A DNA stretch of 64,000 bases from an uncultured Bacilli bacterium (GTDB lineage: Bacteria; Bacillota_I; Bacilli_A; RF39; UBA660), in assembly GCA_947585595.1 (NCBI GenBank), contig CANPXB010000002.1:1-64000 (forward strand). Direction: 5' to 3'. Under the pieces are notes generated by a model, which saw nothing but the letters and a program-made list of their open reading frames with translations, did no database searches and was not told the origin of the DNA. Position 1 is the first letter of the stretch, and the number at the start of each line of letters is the position of its first letter. Below, piece after piece: positions 51,285 through 61,985 of this stretch. Made by a program: the position numbers and the translations under genes.

Positions 51285-52595
51285 TTATTTTTTTTCAATA
51301 ACAATTAATTTCTTTTTAGGTTTAGGTCTATTGTTTGGTCTATTGCGACTAACCCTTTTAACGTTATTAGGATTTAAATTTAAATTACGATTACGATTTC
51401 TATTGTTATTATTACTACGATTAGGTCTTCTAACCTTTTTAACATTACGTGGATTTAAATTTAAAGACTTATTATTTTCATTATTCCTTGGTTCTATAAC
51501 AGGTTTACCAATATCAACACTATGTGGTCTTTCAATAATACTACGATCATTTTCTAATGGAATAATATCTTCTAACTCGTTATTATCAGCTTCTTCTTCA
51601 AAATCAAGATCAATAATACGATTATCATGTCCATGATCATTAACACCAAATCTCTTCTTTTTCGCATCTTCCATATTAGTAACTTTAATACGTCCACCAG
51701 TTAAATAATTTTCTTCTACCGGTTCTTCTTTTTCTTCTTCAGGTAATTCTCTAGACATTCTATCTAAAACATTACCTAATTGACTAATACGATCATCATA
51801 TTCTTTAATTTTAGTTGTTAAAGGATCTGTATCTAATACTTCAACAGCATCCTCTTTATACTTAGCAATCTCTTCTCTAGTTGTTGGTAATGGTACTGGA
51901 TTCATATTAGCATTTTTAATTCTTAATTCTTCTCTAATTTTTTCTTTACGAGCATTTTCATATTCTTCTTGTTCTTTAGCTAACTCTTCTTGTTCTGTAT
52001 CATTAACTACTTCTCTAACTTTACTCTTTATCCCAAATAAATTAATTAACTTATATATTTCTAATAAAGTATAAATAGATACTGGAATAAGTAATAAGAA
52101 TAACCAACCTTTTTGATTAGCAATTAAGAATTGAATTCTTCCTAAGTATGGAATAATTACTATTTCTTTACCTATTACTTGATCAAATGAAACATATAAA
52201 CGATCAGGTTCACTATTATTATCACCTTGTGTACGATACTCATAACCACCATCAGGAGTTCTCGTTACTTCTGTAACACGGTGCGTTATGGTCATACCTT
52301 CTGATGTTGAAGCTTTAGATATATAAGTAATAATATCTCCTACTTTAATATTAGCTGGATTATCTTCTCTAATATTAATAACAACATCATATACTTTAAT
52401 TGTTGGTGTCATACTAGGACTTACTATTGTATATATTGAAAACTTAGGTTTATAGTCTTCATTATCAGCATTCATTTGTGAAGAAATAATATAATAAAGT
52501 AAAAATAAAGCAATTAAGCATATAAAAGCAACTACTACGTAATATAGTATTTTACCTACAACATATAATATACTTTTAGGTTTATTATTCTCCAT
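51285..52595 (-). CDS. SipW-like (Ser/His ER-type) signal peptidase I with long charged C-terminal extension
   Basis: TIVSPSMTPTIKVYDVV, VGDIITYISKASTSEGMTITHRV, TQGDNNSEPD. Confidence 0.82.
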   Translation of the reverse strand: MENNKPKSILYVVGKILYYVVVAFICLIALFLLYYIISSQMNADNEDYKPKFSIYTIVSPSMTPTIKVYDVVINIREDNPANIKVGDIITYISKASTSEGMTITHRVTEVTRTPDGGYEYRTQGDNNSEPDRLYVSFDQVIGKEIVIIPYLGRIQFLIANQKGWLFLLLIPVSIYTLLEIYKLINLFGIKSKVREVVNDTEQEELAKEQEEYENARKEKIREELRIKNANMNPVPLPTTREEIAKYKEDAVEVLDTDPLTTKIKEYDDRISQLGNVLDRMSRELPEEEKEEPVEENYLTGGRIKVTNMEDAKKKRFGVNDHGHDNRIIDLDFEEEADNNELEDIIPLENDRSIIERPHSVDIGKPVIEPRNNENNKSLNLNPRNVKKVRRPNRSNNNNRNRNRNLNLNPNNVKRVSRNRPNNRPKPKKKLIVIEKK

Positions 52596-52605
52596 AGCCA
52601 GCCTC

Positions 52606-53232
52606 TTATTGTTCTAATAAATTTGATTTATTATCCATTTGTTCTACTATAATTGATGCATGATAATAATTATTATTTTCTCCTTCAAATGTTGTTCCTT
52701 GAAAAACTACATCAATTGTATATGTTCTAGTCTCTTTAGGTTCTATCTTAATATTATCTAATATAACTTTATCAGTTAATGGTAATTGCTTAGTACTACT
52801 AGTCTCCCCATTACTATTAATTGTATAGAATAAATTATTAGTCGATAGTAATGATGTCTTAATTGAAGCAATCTTAATATTATAAGTAACTGCTGTATCC
52901 CCATCATTAGTTATTTCAATAGTCTTTGGGGTTCCCAGTCTATAACCAGTTACAATATTATCTAATACTAAACTAGAAGATCCATTATATACTGTCGATA
53001 AAGTTTGATAATAAGTCTTTTCATCTTTAACATCTTCTTGAATATCCGAACTCCTTTTATAAGCCATAAAAGAAAAGACAGCATTAACAATAACTGCTAG
53101 TAATGTAACAGTTATAACTACTAAAATAGCTAAGAATCTTCTTTGTTCACTACGTTCTTGTGCTTGAATAAGAATGGTATACTGATTCTCTAAATCTGAT
53201 TTAAAATTATCATTTTTCTCCATTCTTATCAC
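52606..53232 (-). CDS. Membrane-anchored TasA/camelysin-like candidate, paralogous to 53240-53785
   Basis: N-terminal TM; LVLDNIVTGYRLGTPKTIEITNDGDTAVTYNIKI...QLPLTDKVILDNIKIEPKETRTYTIDVVF. Confidence 0.6.
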   Translation of the reverse strand: MIRMEKNDNFKSDLENQYTILIQAQERSEQRRFLAILVVITVTLLAVIVNAVFSFMAYKRSSDIQEDVKDEKTYYQTLSTVYNGSSSLVLDNIVTGYRLGTPKTIEITNDGDTAVTYNIKIASIKTSLLSTNNLFYTINSNGETSSTKQLPLTDKVILDNIKIEPKETRTYTIDVVFQGTTFEGENNNYYHASIIVEQMDNKSNLLEQ

Positions 53233-53239
53233 TTCCTTT

Positions 53240-53785
53240 TTATTCTTTTATAATAACCTTATATGTACCTGTAAAAGTCTTATTTAAATTATAAGATTGA
53301 TCTTGACCAGTATTTATAAAATTAATTTTTATCGTACATTCATTAGTTTTATTTGTTTCTAACTCTAAGTTATCTAAAATAACTTCATTATTTAAAGGCA
53401 TTTGTTTATTTTCAACTTTTTCACCATTACTACAATTAACTGAATAATTAAACTCTTCTGGCATACCATTACCACTATTCCAATTACTTGAAATATTCTG
53501 CCATTCAATTATATATTTAATTGTATTTGAATTATTATTTGTAATACTAAATTTTTGTTCTAAATTATAACCAGGGTTTAGGGAATTTAATCTTAAATTA
53601 TTATTGGCTTCATAAACTATTGAAGTACTTTTATATATATTTTTATTAGCTAAAACTTTATTACTATTAGCTTCAGTTCTTATTTCATCATTCATAAATA
53701 TTATACTACTACCTATGACTGACGAGATAAAAGTAAGCACGGAAAAAACACATATTAGTATCGTCCACTTCTTGTCCATTTCCAA
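53240..53785 (-). CDS. Membrane-anchored paralogue of 52606-53232
   Basis: LRLNSLNPGYNLEQKFSITNNNSNTIKYIIEW...QMPLNNEVILDNLELETNKTNECTIKINF. Confidence 0.6.
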   Translation of the reverse strand: MEMDKKWTILICVFSVLTFISSVIGSSIIFMNDEIRTEANSNKVLANKNIYKSTSIVYEANNNLRLNSLNPGYNLEQKFSITNNNSNTIKYIIEWQNISSNWNSGNGMPEEFNYSVNCSNGEKVENKQMPLNNEVILDNLELETNKTNECTIKINFINTGQDQSYNLNKTFTGTYKVIIKE

Positions 53786-53892
53786 TCACCCTTTATTATA
53801 TATAATAATAGCAAAATAATCATTCTTTATCAAGATTATATTTGTATAGCAAAGCTCTAAAACTATGATATAATGATTACTGAGGTGCTAAG

Positions 53893-54837
53893 ATGAAATT
53901 AAGTATTATAATACCTTGTAAGAACGAAGAGGGTAATGTTAATAACCTATATGAAGCCATTTCTAAAGTTCTTGGTAAGAAAAAATATGAACTTATTTTT
54001 ATAGATGATGGTTCAACTGATAAAACATTAGTTGAACTAAAAAAATTATACGAAAAAGATATGCAACATATGAAAGTCCTATCCTTTAGTCGTAACTTTA
54101 TGAAAGAAGCTGCTATCTTAGCAGGTTTAGAAGCTAGTAGTGGTGAATATACCTGTATTATAGATGGTGACTTACAACAAAATCCTAAGTATTTAATCGA
54201 TATGATGGAATTTTTAGATGACAATAGTGATTATGATGAAGTAGCTATGGTTATGAACAAAAGAACTACTGAATCAAAATTCATGTCATTCTGTAAAAAC
54301 ATGTTTTATAAAACTATGAACAATCTATGTGAAATCAACTTAGAAAATGCTGCTTCTGATTTTAGAATGTTTCGTAGTAATGTTAAAAATGCTTTAATTA
54401 GTTTAAGTGAAAAAAATAGATTTTCGAAAGGTTTATTTAGTTGGGTTGGTTTTAATATTAAATACATGCCATATGAAGTAGAACCTAGAGAATCTGGTAA
54501 ATCATCATTTGGTTTTAAAGCTTCTCTACGCTATGCTATAAGTGGAATAATAGCTTTTTCAGAAAAGCCATTAAAACTAGGTATTTCCTTAGGATGTCTA
54601 TCTATTCTCGCTAGTTTTATCTATTTAATTATATTATTAATTCAAATCCTTGGTTTTGGTTTTGAAGCAACTGCTATTCATGCTTTAATAATAATTACCT
54701 TATTCTTATTTGGTCTTAACTTTATTCTTTTAGGAATTATTGGTAAATACCTAGGTACTATAAATATTGAAGTAAGAAAAAGACCTACATATATTATTAA
54801 AGAAAAACTTGGTTTTGATAATGAAACAATACTTTAA
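53893..54837 (+). CDS. Family 2 glycosyltransferase (GtrB/DPM1-like)
   Basis: LSIIIPCKNEEGNVNNLYEAI, FIDDGSTDKTL, IDGDLQQNP, two C-terminal TM helices. Confidence 0.9.
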   Translation: MKLSIIIPCKNEEGNVNNLYEAISKVLGKKKYELIFIDDGSTDKTLVELKKLYEKDMQHMKVLSFSRNFMKEAAILAGLEASSGEYTCIIDGDLQQNPKYLIDMMEFLDDNSDYDEVAMVMNKRTTESKFMSFCKNMFYKTMNNLCEINLENAASDFRMFRSNVKNALISLSEKNRFSKGLFSWVGFNIKYMPYEVEPRESGKSSFGFKASLRYAISGIIAFSEKPLKLGISLGCLSILASFIYLIILLIQILGFGFEATAIHALIIITLFLFGLNFILLGIIGKYLGTINIEVRKRPTYIIKEKLGFDNETIL

Positions 54838-54974
54838 GTATTGTTTTTTTTAAAAGTAAATAAATATGTCTAATACCCTAAGATTCCTTGCATAAAAGCC
54901 ATAGTAATAATATAATAATCTTAATAGTAGAGAATTACTATCTTAGTTAAAATTTATTAAATGGAGGTATTAAA

Positions 54975-56096
54975 ATGGGTTTAATTAAAGCTTTAACTAG
55001 CTCAACATCTACGGCCATTGGTGATCAGTTTAAAGAGTACGTCACATGTCCTAGTGTTGATAAAAATGTAATGATTGTGAGAGGAATAGTTAACCATGGT
55101 GAAGGAAATAAAAATCCTTCTGAAGGAGTTATTACTAATGGTAGTAAAATAGTTGTTCCTGAAGGTTATGCTATGATGTTAATCGACAATGGTAAAGTTG
55201 TTGAATTCTCATCAGAACCTGGTGAATATACTTATGACAATAGTAGTGAACCAAGTGTTTTCTATGGCGGATTAGGAAAAGGTATTTTAGATACTTTAAA
55301 AACTATTGGATCAAGGATTACTTATGGTGGCCAAACAGCTAGGGATCAAAGAGTTTACTATGTTAGTTTACTTAATGTTCTAGGTAATAAATTTGGTTCT
55401 CCACAACCTAAAAAAATTACTGATGAAAAATATGGTATTATTGAAGTAACATTCTTTGGTGAATATGCTTATAAAGTAGATGACCCAGTAACATTAGTTG
55501 GTAATGTAATTGGTGCTAATGCTAAAGATCAAGTTACTTTTGATGAAGTAATGGGTTCACAATTAAAAAATGAATTCGTTGAACAAATAACTAAAGCTAT
55601 TACTGAAGTTATGAGACTTAAAAAAGTTTCTTTCGGTGATATGGGTATGTATGGTAGTGATATTTCAGATAAGATGAATGAAATATTAAGCCCTACATGG
55701 AAAGAAAAATATGGTATTATCGTAACTGATGTTGCTATGGGTGACATTAATGTTACTGATGAATCAATGGCCAGAATTAATAAAATTGATGATGCTACAA
55801 TCTTCTCAGATGCTAAATTACAATCTGGTTTAATGGCCAATGCTTCTGCTGAAGCTTTAAAAGCTGCTGCTAGCAATGAAAATGGTGCAATGATGGGATT
55901 CGCTGGATTAAATATGGCTAATAATGCTGGTGCTGGTATGATGGGTGTTGCTAATCAAAATGCGCAAGCTCAAGCTGCTCAAAATCCTGCTCCTGCTCCT
56001 GCAGCTGGTGGTGCAGTACCAAACTTCTGTCCTAACTGTGGAACAGCAACTAATGGTGCAAATTTCTGCCCTAATTGTGGACAAAAACTAAATTAA
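54975..56096 (+). CDS. SPFH-domain protein with C-terminal zinc ribbon (YdjI-like)
   Basis: Virion-core/SPFH pattern; C-terminal FCPNCGTATNGANFCPNCGQKLN. Confidence 0.82.
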   Translation: MGLIKALTSSTSTAIGDQFKEYVTCPSVDKNVMIVRGIVNHGEGNKNPSEGVITNGSKIVVPEGYAMMLIDNGKVVEFSSEPGEYTYDNSSEPSVFYGGLGKGILDTLKTIGSRITYGGQTARDQRVYYVSLLNVLGNKFGSPQPKKITDEKYGIIEVTFFGEYAYKVDDPVTLVGNVIGANAKDQVTFDEVMGSQLKNEFVEQITKAITEVMRLKKVSFGDMGMYGSDISDKMNEILSPTWKEKYGIIVTDVAMGDINVTDESMARINKIDDATIFSDAKLQSGLMANASAEALKAAASNENGAMMGFAGLNMANNAGAGMMGVANQNAQAQAAQNPAPAPAAGGAVPNFCPNCGTATNGANFCPNCGQKLN

Positions 56097-56137
56097 AAAA
56101 AAAGATCTACGTAAGTAGATTTTTTTAATGCCATAAA

Positions 56138-56356
56138 TTATTTTTTCTTTAATCGATTAAACTTTTCTTGTATTCTTTTTCTTCTTAATTCTTCTTCATT
56201 TAAATCTAATTCATAAACATCATTATTTAATTCTAAGATTGATCCTTCCTTAATACCATCTGGTAATAAAGCAATATCAACTTCCTTAATCTCATTATTC
56301 TCAATACCTTCTAAAACAACAACATTATCTTCAATACGATCAACACTAAACTTCAT
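56138..56356 (-). CDS. DUF3006-type small protein
   Basis: KFSVDRIEDNVVVLEGIENNE...LLPDGIKEGSILELNNDVYELD. Confidence 0.75.
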   Translation of the reverse strand: MKFSVDRIEDNVVVLEGIENNEIKEVDIALLPDGIKEGSILELNNDVYELDLNEEELRRKRIQEKFNRLKKK

Positions 56357-56364
56357 TATTTCAC

Positions 56365-57258
56365 CTATCCATTCGTATCAGTAGCAAAACTACTAACCTC
56401 TATTTTCTTACCATCACTATCTATCATAATCGTCCCAAGTTCACTAGTCATATAAATCTTTCTTGTATAATTCATTAATCTATTTAAAGTATCTTTACTA
56501 GGATGACCATAACTATTCTCTTTAGCTACTGATATAAATGCATACTTAGGTGTTACTTTATCTAAAAATTCCTTAGAACTACTATAAGCACTACCATGAT
56601 GACCAACTTTTAATACATCAACATCAATATTCTTATCTAATAATATCTTTTCTACTTTATTGGTAGCATCACCTGTAAATAAATAAGAATAATTACCAAA
56701 TATCATCTTTAAAACAATTGAAGTATTATTTAAATCACTATCATCAGTACCTGTATACATTACTTCAAACTCTGCTTCCCCTAAACTAAACTTATCTCCT
56801 ATCTTAGGAACAGTAATCTCTAATCCTTTACTATCTAAAGCATCTAATACATCTTCAAAAGTTTTCGTTGTTGTCATAACCTCTGGTATATAAAAATTAT
56901 CTATCGTAAAGTTATTTATAATATCATCTAATCCCCCAATATGATCTTCATGAGGATGAGTTCCTACAACATAATCAAATTCACTTATCCCTAACTCATT
57001 CTTTAAGTATTTAACTAATTTTGGTCCATCTTCATTATTACCTGCATCTATTAACATATAATGATCTTGATTAGTTATTAAAATACTATCCGCTTGACCA
57101 ACATCTAAAAAATAAACTTGTAAATTACTACTTACTACATTCTTATTAGAATAAGCTTCTTCTTGATTACTATATAGTGAAAAGATATAACATATTACAG
57201 CTATAACAAATATAAAAGTAATAAATTTATTATTATTTTTTCTTTTTCTTCTACTCAT
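56365..57258 (-). CDS. Secreted/anchored MBL-fold hydrolase (ComEC C-terminal-like)
   Basis: VYFLDVGQADSILITNQDHYMLIDAGNN, GTHPHEDHIGGLD, KVGHHGSAYSSS. Confidence 0.88.
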   Translation of the reverse strand: MSRRKRKNNNKFITFIFVIAVICYIFSLYSNQEEAYSNKNVVSSNLQVYFLDVGQADSILITNQDHYMLIDAGNNEDGPKLVKYLKNELGISEFDYVVGTHPHEDHIGGLDDIINNFTIDNFYIPEVMTTTKTFEDVLDALDSKGLEITVPKIGDKFSLGEAEFEVMYTGTDDSDLNNTSIVLKMIFGNYSYLFTGDATNKVEKILLDKNIDVDVLKVGHHGSAYSSSKEFLDKVTPKYAFISVAKENSYGHPSKDTLNRLMNYTRKIYMTSELGTIMIDSDGKKIEVSSFATDTNG

Positions 57259-57315
57259 AATAAAACCTACTTTATATAAATATTATACCATGTATAATAC
57301 TTAAGTAGGTTATAA

Positions 57316-58242
57316 TTATTCCTTATTATCAGTCATTAATTTCTTTAATACTTCTTCTTTTCCTTCATGACTAATTACATCTTCACTAAGATCTATTTCA
57401 TTATATTTACCATTAACATATAAATCTACTAACATATAAATCGTATCAAATAATAACTCACTATCTAAAAATAATAAATCAATTATCTGTTCTACTCCAT
57501 TATTTTCATATAACTCAATATGTTCTTGTAATGTCTTATTATCTTTAACTAAATTAACTAAATATTTACTAGCTCGATAATCTACTAAAGCTATTTCTAA
57601 ACATAACTTCTTAGCATTTCTTCTATCTACTTTAAATAAATCTTTAATAAAACCAACTACTGAATATATAATACCTTCTTGAAAATCAATCATTAAAGTT
57701 TTTTGATAAAACTTATTTTGATTTCTAATATTCTTAATTAATTTGTCTATTGTTAAATCTTCATAATAAGTATCTAAATCTAAATCATGACAAGGGAATA
57801 TAAGACTTAATTTTTGATTCTCAGTTAAAGATAATGATCTAACTACTAATATTTTACCTAAACCTGATAAATTATGAAAATCATAACTAGCTTTAATCAT
57901 CGTATTAAATAATCCAATATTAGCACTAATCTCAGCTAATAAATCATTAAAATCAACAATATTCCATAATTGATAAAAAATATCAATATCTTCTTCTGTT
58001 GCTATACCTTGTTTTAAACGATAAGCATACATCTTATAAGCATCTAAGTATACAACTCCCATAAAAAACTCGCGATATACTTCAATTGACTTCTCTTCAT
58101 AATTTTCTAATGAATACATATAATCCATTATTTTATTAATACCTTCTTTAGTACTAATTCCCACTAATAGATTCTTTTCAACAATTGTATTTATTTGTTT
58201 TCTAATATCTTGATTAAAATTTTTAATTTTATATTCCGCCAT
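57316..58242 (-). CDS. Hypothetical protein
   Basis: Long ORF with normal coding composition; no family recognised. Confidence 0.55.
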   Translation of the reverse strand: MAEYKIKNFNQDIRKQINTIVEKNLLVGISTKEGINKIMDYMYSLENYEEKSIEVYREFFMGVVYLDAYKMYAYRLKQGIATEEDIDIFYQLWNIVDFNDLLAEISANIGLFNTMIKASYDFHNLSGLGKILVVRSLSLTENQKLSLIFPCHDLDLDTYYEDLTIDKLIKNIRNQNKFYQKTLMIDFQEGIIYSVVGFIKDLFKVDRRNAKKLCLEIALVDYRASKYLVNLVKDNKTLQEHIELYENNGVEQIIDLLFLDSELLFDTIYMLVDLYVNGKYNEIDLSEDVISHEGKEEVLKKLMTDNKE

Positions 58243-58391
58243 TATAAATCCCCCAATGTTTTATATTGTAACAAATTATTTCCTAAAAAGATAATAATAT
58301 TTACATTTCATTAAAAGAAAAAGATAGACAATTATTATAAAAAAAATTATCATTAATTTATAAGATATTAAACTTTAATCGGAGGATATTT

Positions 58392-59768
58392 ATGGAAAAG
58401 AAAAAACCTAATATCGTTTTATATACTCTACTTATGATTTTTTTATTCGTTATTATTACTGAAGGTATTATCTGGGGATATGGTGGAAGCTTACTATATA
58501 CATCAATAACTAACTTCCCTCAAGGTGACTTAGTAATAAGTGAAGCTGTCTTAGCTATTATGGTCCTAATAGTTATGTTAATTTTTAAAAACTCCTATGT
58601 TTTTACGCAAAAGAAAGAAAAATTAGGAACAAGTTTATATTATGGCTTATTCTATTTAATCGGTGCTGGTTTTTATACAATCATGTCTGGTGTTATAGCT
58701 GGTGGCTTATTTAGTGGTCCATTAACTATCGTTAACTTAGTAATTGGTTGTTTATTAGTAGGTATTTGTGAAGAATTTCTATGTCGTGGTTGGTTACTTA
58801 ATGAATTCTTAGAAAGATTTGGTGATACTAAAAAAGGTATTTGGTATTCCATTATTATCAGTGGTATTATCTTTGGTTTAATGCATCTTGGTAATATCTT
58901 TACTGTTCATCAGGGTGTCATAACAACTATTATGCAAGTAATTAATGCCATGGGTTCAGGTATTCTATTTGGTTTAATCTATTACAAAACAAAAAACATT
59001 TGGTCTGTTATCATCCTACATGGTTTATGGGACTTCTCCGTATTCCTAGGAGATGTTGCACCTGTTACTGTAGCAACTGAATATTTCTCAACTATATCTA
59101 TTCTTAGTTTAATCTTTACCATCTTAATTGTTCTATCACAATTAATTAATATTATTCCATATCTTAAAGATATCAATGCTAAACCTAAAAAAGGAGTTAT
59201 TGCATACCTAGCTATTTTAAGCTTCTTCCTATATATGTTCTTTTCAATCTTTATTGGTAATTTAACTACTAAATATGGTGAAACATATAAATATGATAGT
59301 ATAAAACTTAAAAACTATGCTGTTACAAGAGATAATTATGAAGAGTATACAATGCGTTTCAATGAATTTGAAAATTACTCATTTACTCTAAGTCAAAATA
59401 AACATCATAACTTAGTCTTAACTAATAATAATACTGAATATGCTATTGAAATAGAATGTGAAGATTTAAGAGATTATTTAATCATTGAACAAAAAGATTA
59501 CTTTATTCTAAGCTATATAGATTATACTGATAGTCGAAACTATTTCTTAAAATACATCTATTTACCAAAAAAAGAACTATCTAATGAAGATAGCTATCTA
59601 AATAACATTAAAAATAATCTAAAAAAATACTTAATACCTACTTCTGGTGAATTATTAGTATTAAGTGATTATGATAATAATATTTCTTATGTTAGTTCTT
59701 ATGATGTTGATTCAGGTTACTATGTTTTAGTTAGTGAAGACAATGTTTCTATCTTAAATAGAGATTAA
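58392..59768 (+). CDS. CPBP family intramembrane metalloprotease
   Basis: GICEEFLCRGWLLNEFLERFG (EExxxR), IIFGLMHLGN. Confidence 0.88.
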   Translation: MEKKKPNIVLYTLLMIFLFVIITEGIIWGYGGSLLYTSITNFPQGDLVISEAVLAIMVLIVMLIFKNSYVFTQKKEKLGTSLYYGLFYLIGAGFYTIMSGVIAGGLFSGPLTIVNLVIGCLLVGICEEFLCRGWLLNEFLERFGDTKKGIWYSIIISGIIFGLMHLGNIFTVHQGVITTIMQVINAMGSGILFGLIYYKTKNIWSVIILHGLWDFSVFLGDVAPVTVATEYFSTISILSLIFTILIVLSQLINIIPYLKDINAKPKKGVIAYLAILSFFLYMFFSIFIGNLTTKYGETYKYDSIKLKNYAVTRDNYEEYTMRFNEFENYSFTLSQNKHHNLVLTNNNTEYAIEIECEDLRDYLIIEQKDYFILSYIDYTDSRNYFLKYIYLPKKELSNEDSYLNNIKNNLKKYLIPTSGELLVLSDYDNNISYVSSYDVDSGYYVLVSEDNVSILNRD

Positions 59769-59815
59769 TATGGTATAATATCTCCTGGCAGTCAAAAATA
59801 AAGGAGGTATTATAT

Positions 59816-60325
59816 ATGAAAACAAGATGCAAAATATTCATCGCCGCCATTCTAAGTTGTGGTATAGCAACTAGTGTTAAAGCTTGTAGTGGTAATATAA
59901 AAATATCTAAACCTCCAATCATCAATTATGAACAATATGATATTGAAGATAATCCCATCTTTGCTACTTATGAAGATGGCCAAATATATATTGTTGATAA
60001 TGAAGAAGACATTAAACCAACACCAAATGATATAGTTATTGTTGATTTACGTGATGTTAAAGAAGATATGCAAATATCTTCTTCATATCGTATTGAAGAC
60101 ATTCCAACTCAATTAGAAATAATTAATTTAATCTTAGAATATAATGAATTACATCCCAGTGATACTCCTTGGGATAGATCAAAAAATTCTATGTTAAATG
60201 AATGGATAGCTCATAATATAGCTTATTTCTTTAACTATGAAAGACAAAGTAGTGAAAGTGTCGACTTTCAAAATAACGAAGAAGAAAGATACGATGTCTT
60301 AAAACTTATTAAAAAACCAAAATAG
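59816..60325 (+). CDS. Exported hypothetical protein
   Basis: N-terminal signal-like sequence; good RBS (aaaggagg). Confidence 0.5.
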   Translation: MKTRCKIFIAAILSCGIATSVKACSGNIKISKPPIINYEQYDIEDNPIFATYEDGQIYIVDNEEDIKPTPNDIVIVDLRDVKEDMQISSSYRIEDIPTQLEIINLILEYNELHPSDTPWDRSKNSMLNEWIAHNIAYFFNYERQSSESVDFQNNEEERYDVLKLIKKPK

Positions 60326-60424
60326 AATATAATCTCATATATTCTATTTTTTATAGTTAAAATATTCATAGTCAAAACTAAACATTACATGATATAATTT
60401 ACTAAAATAAGGAAGTGTAATCTA

Positions 60425-61807
60425 ATGAATAATAATTCAGATAATAACAATAACAATCAAATAGGTTCTACTCCACCACCTGATTTTAATACTATTTTTG
60501 GTATTCCTCCAGAGTCAGAACCACAACCAAATGAGCCTACTGAGACACTAGAACCAGTTCAAGCACCTGAAACACTAGAACCATCTCAATCACAAAATCA
60601 ATTTTTTCAAACGACTCCTAACGATAACAATCAAAGTACTAATAACGAAGTATTAAGTCAACCTATAGAAACACCAAATAATAATCCAATAACTCCTACT
60701 GAACTTAATAACCAATCAATACCAGATAATAATCTGACACCAGAAACACCAAATACAATTGATTATCAAAATAACTATATCGATGATGATATATTATTAA
60801 AATCATTTATTGGTAATAATTATGAAAAAATAACTACTAAATCCTTTAATATAGCTGCTTTCTTTTTTACAGCCCTATATATGTTTTATCGTAAAATGTT
60901 TCTATATGGCTTACTATTAATTATTATAAGTACTATCTTATCATTTATATTTAAATCATCATTTATTTCCTTAATAATCTGTGTTTTAGTTGGTTTATTT
61001 ATTAACAAAATATATATTTCTTTTGCTAAAAATAAGATAGCCAAAATAAAAGCTAGTCATCCACTTAGTTCATCAGAAGAATTAAGAGCTCTTTGTACTA
61101 AAAAAGGTGGTACAAGTATTGGAACAGTAATTCTAGGTATTCTTATCCAAACAGTAATTGGTATCATATCTATATTAGTTCTAGTATTAATTGGCTTTGG
61201 TAATATTTTAAAAGACTTTACTAATCTTCCAGATTGGAATGTTACTTTTGAAAAAGATAATCAAAATCAAGAAGAAGGAAATCTAGTTGAAGATATCACA
61301 ATTGATAACTATATGTGTTATGAAAAAGATTGTACACTTACTATAGTTGATAAAAATAATAATTCAACAGAATATACTTCTAAGTCAATTGATACTGAAT
61401 ACTTAAGATTATTAGAACATTATAAAGACTATATTAAAATAAATATCTATTATTCAGAAAAAAATATTACTAGTATAAAAACTTACACTAAAGATAATAA
61501 TGAAGATATCAGTAATATTAAAGATGAAGAATCATTAAGAAAAAAATTAGGTTTATATACTTTAGGAACTTATACTGAAAATTTAACTTTAACTAGTATT
61601 GGTACTCCAGGTTTTGGTGTTAAAGATGATTATTCATACACATATTCAAGTTATAAATTTACTGATAGTAAAAATAATAATTATGAAATGAAATATATTA
61701 ATCCTCCTAGTACTTTAAATCTTAAAGAAGGACAATCATATAAAGTTACTTTTGAAGTTGTTGAAGGAACATTCGAATATGAATATAATATAAAATCAAT
61801 TCAATAA
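60425..61807 (+). CDS. Membrane protein with Pro/Asn-rich N-terminus and DUF2628-like TM core
   Basis: FNIAAFFFTALYMFYRKMFLYGLLLIII. Confidence 0.6.
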   Translation: MNNNSDNNNNNQIGSTPPPDFNTIFGIPPESEPQPNEPTETLEPVQAPETLEPSQSQNQFFQTTPNDNNQSTNNEVLSQPIETPNNNPITPTELNNQSIPDNNLTPETPNTIDYQNNYIDDDILLKSFIGNNYEKITTKSFNIAAFFFTALYMFYRKMFLYGLLLIIISTILSFIFKSSFISLIICVLVGLFINKIYISFAKNKIAKIKASHPLSSSEELRALCTKKGGTSIGTVILGILIQTVIGIISILVLVLIGFGNILKDFTNLPDWNVTFEKDNQNQEEGNLVEDITIDNYMCYEKDCTLTIVDKNNNSTEYTSKSIDTEYLRLLEHYKDYIKINIYYSEKNITSIKTYTKDNNEDISNIKDEESLRKKLGLYTLGTYTENLTLTSIGTPGFGVKDDYSYTYSSYKFTDSKNNNYEMKYINPPSTLNLKEGQSYKVTFEVVEGTFEYEYNIKSIQ

Positions 61808-61815
61808 ACAAAAAA

Positions 61816-61850
61816 ACTTACAAGCATTATCGTTTGTAAGTTATTTTTAT
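61816..61850. terminator. Bidirectional terminator between convergent CDS and tRNA
   Basis: AACTTACAA...TTTGTAAGTT flanked by A- and T-rich runs. Confidence 0.75.
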
Positions 61851-61851
61851 A

Positions 61852-61925
61852 TGGAGGGGCCTACCGGATTCGAACCGGTGCTCAGGGAGTTGCAGTCCCT
61901 TGCCTTACCGCTTGGCTAAAGCCCC
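61852..61925 (-). tRNA. tRNA-Cys (anticodon GCA), CCA encoded
   Basis: Reverse complement GGGGCTTTAGCCAAGCGGTAAGGCAAGGGACTGCAACTCCCTGAGCACCGGTTCGAATCCGGTAGGCCCCTCCA. Confidence 0.95.
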
Positions 61926-61985
61926 ATTAAAACATATCCGAAGACATGTCTTAATTTTATAATAATGATATGTAAAAGTCAATTA

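Noticed and set aside
51172-51636. 154-aa plus-strand ORF
   Set aside because: Shadow of the TPM Gly/Ser tail and antisense to the signal-peptidase tail.
53877-54224. 115-aa minus-strand ORF
   Set aside because: Antisense to the family 2 glycosyltransferase.
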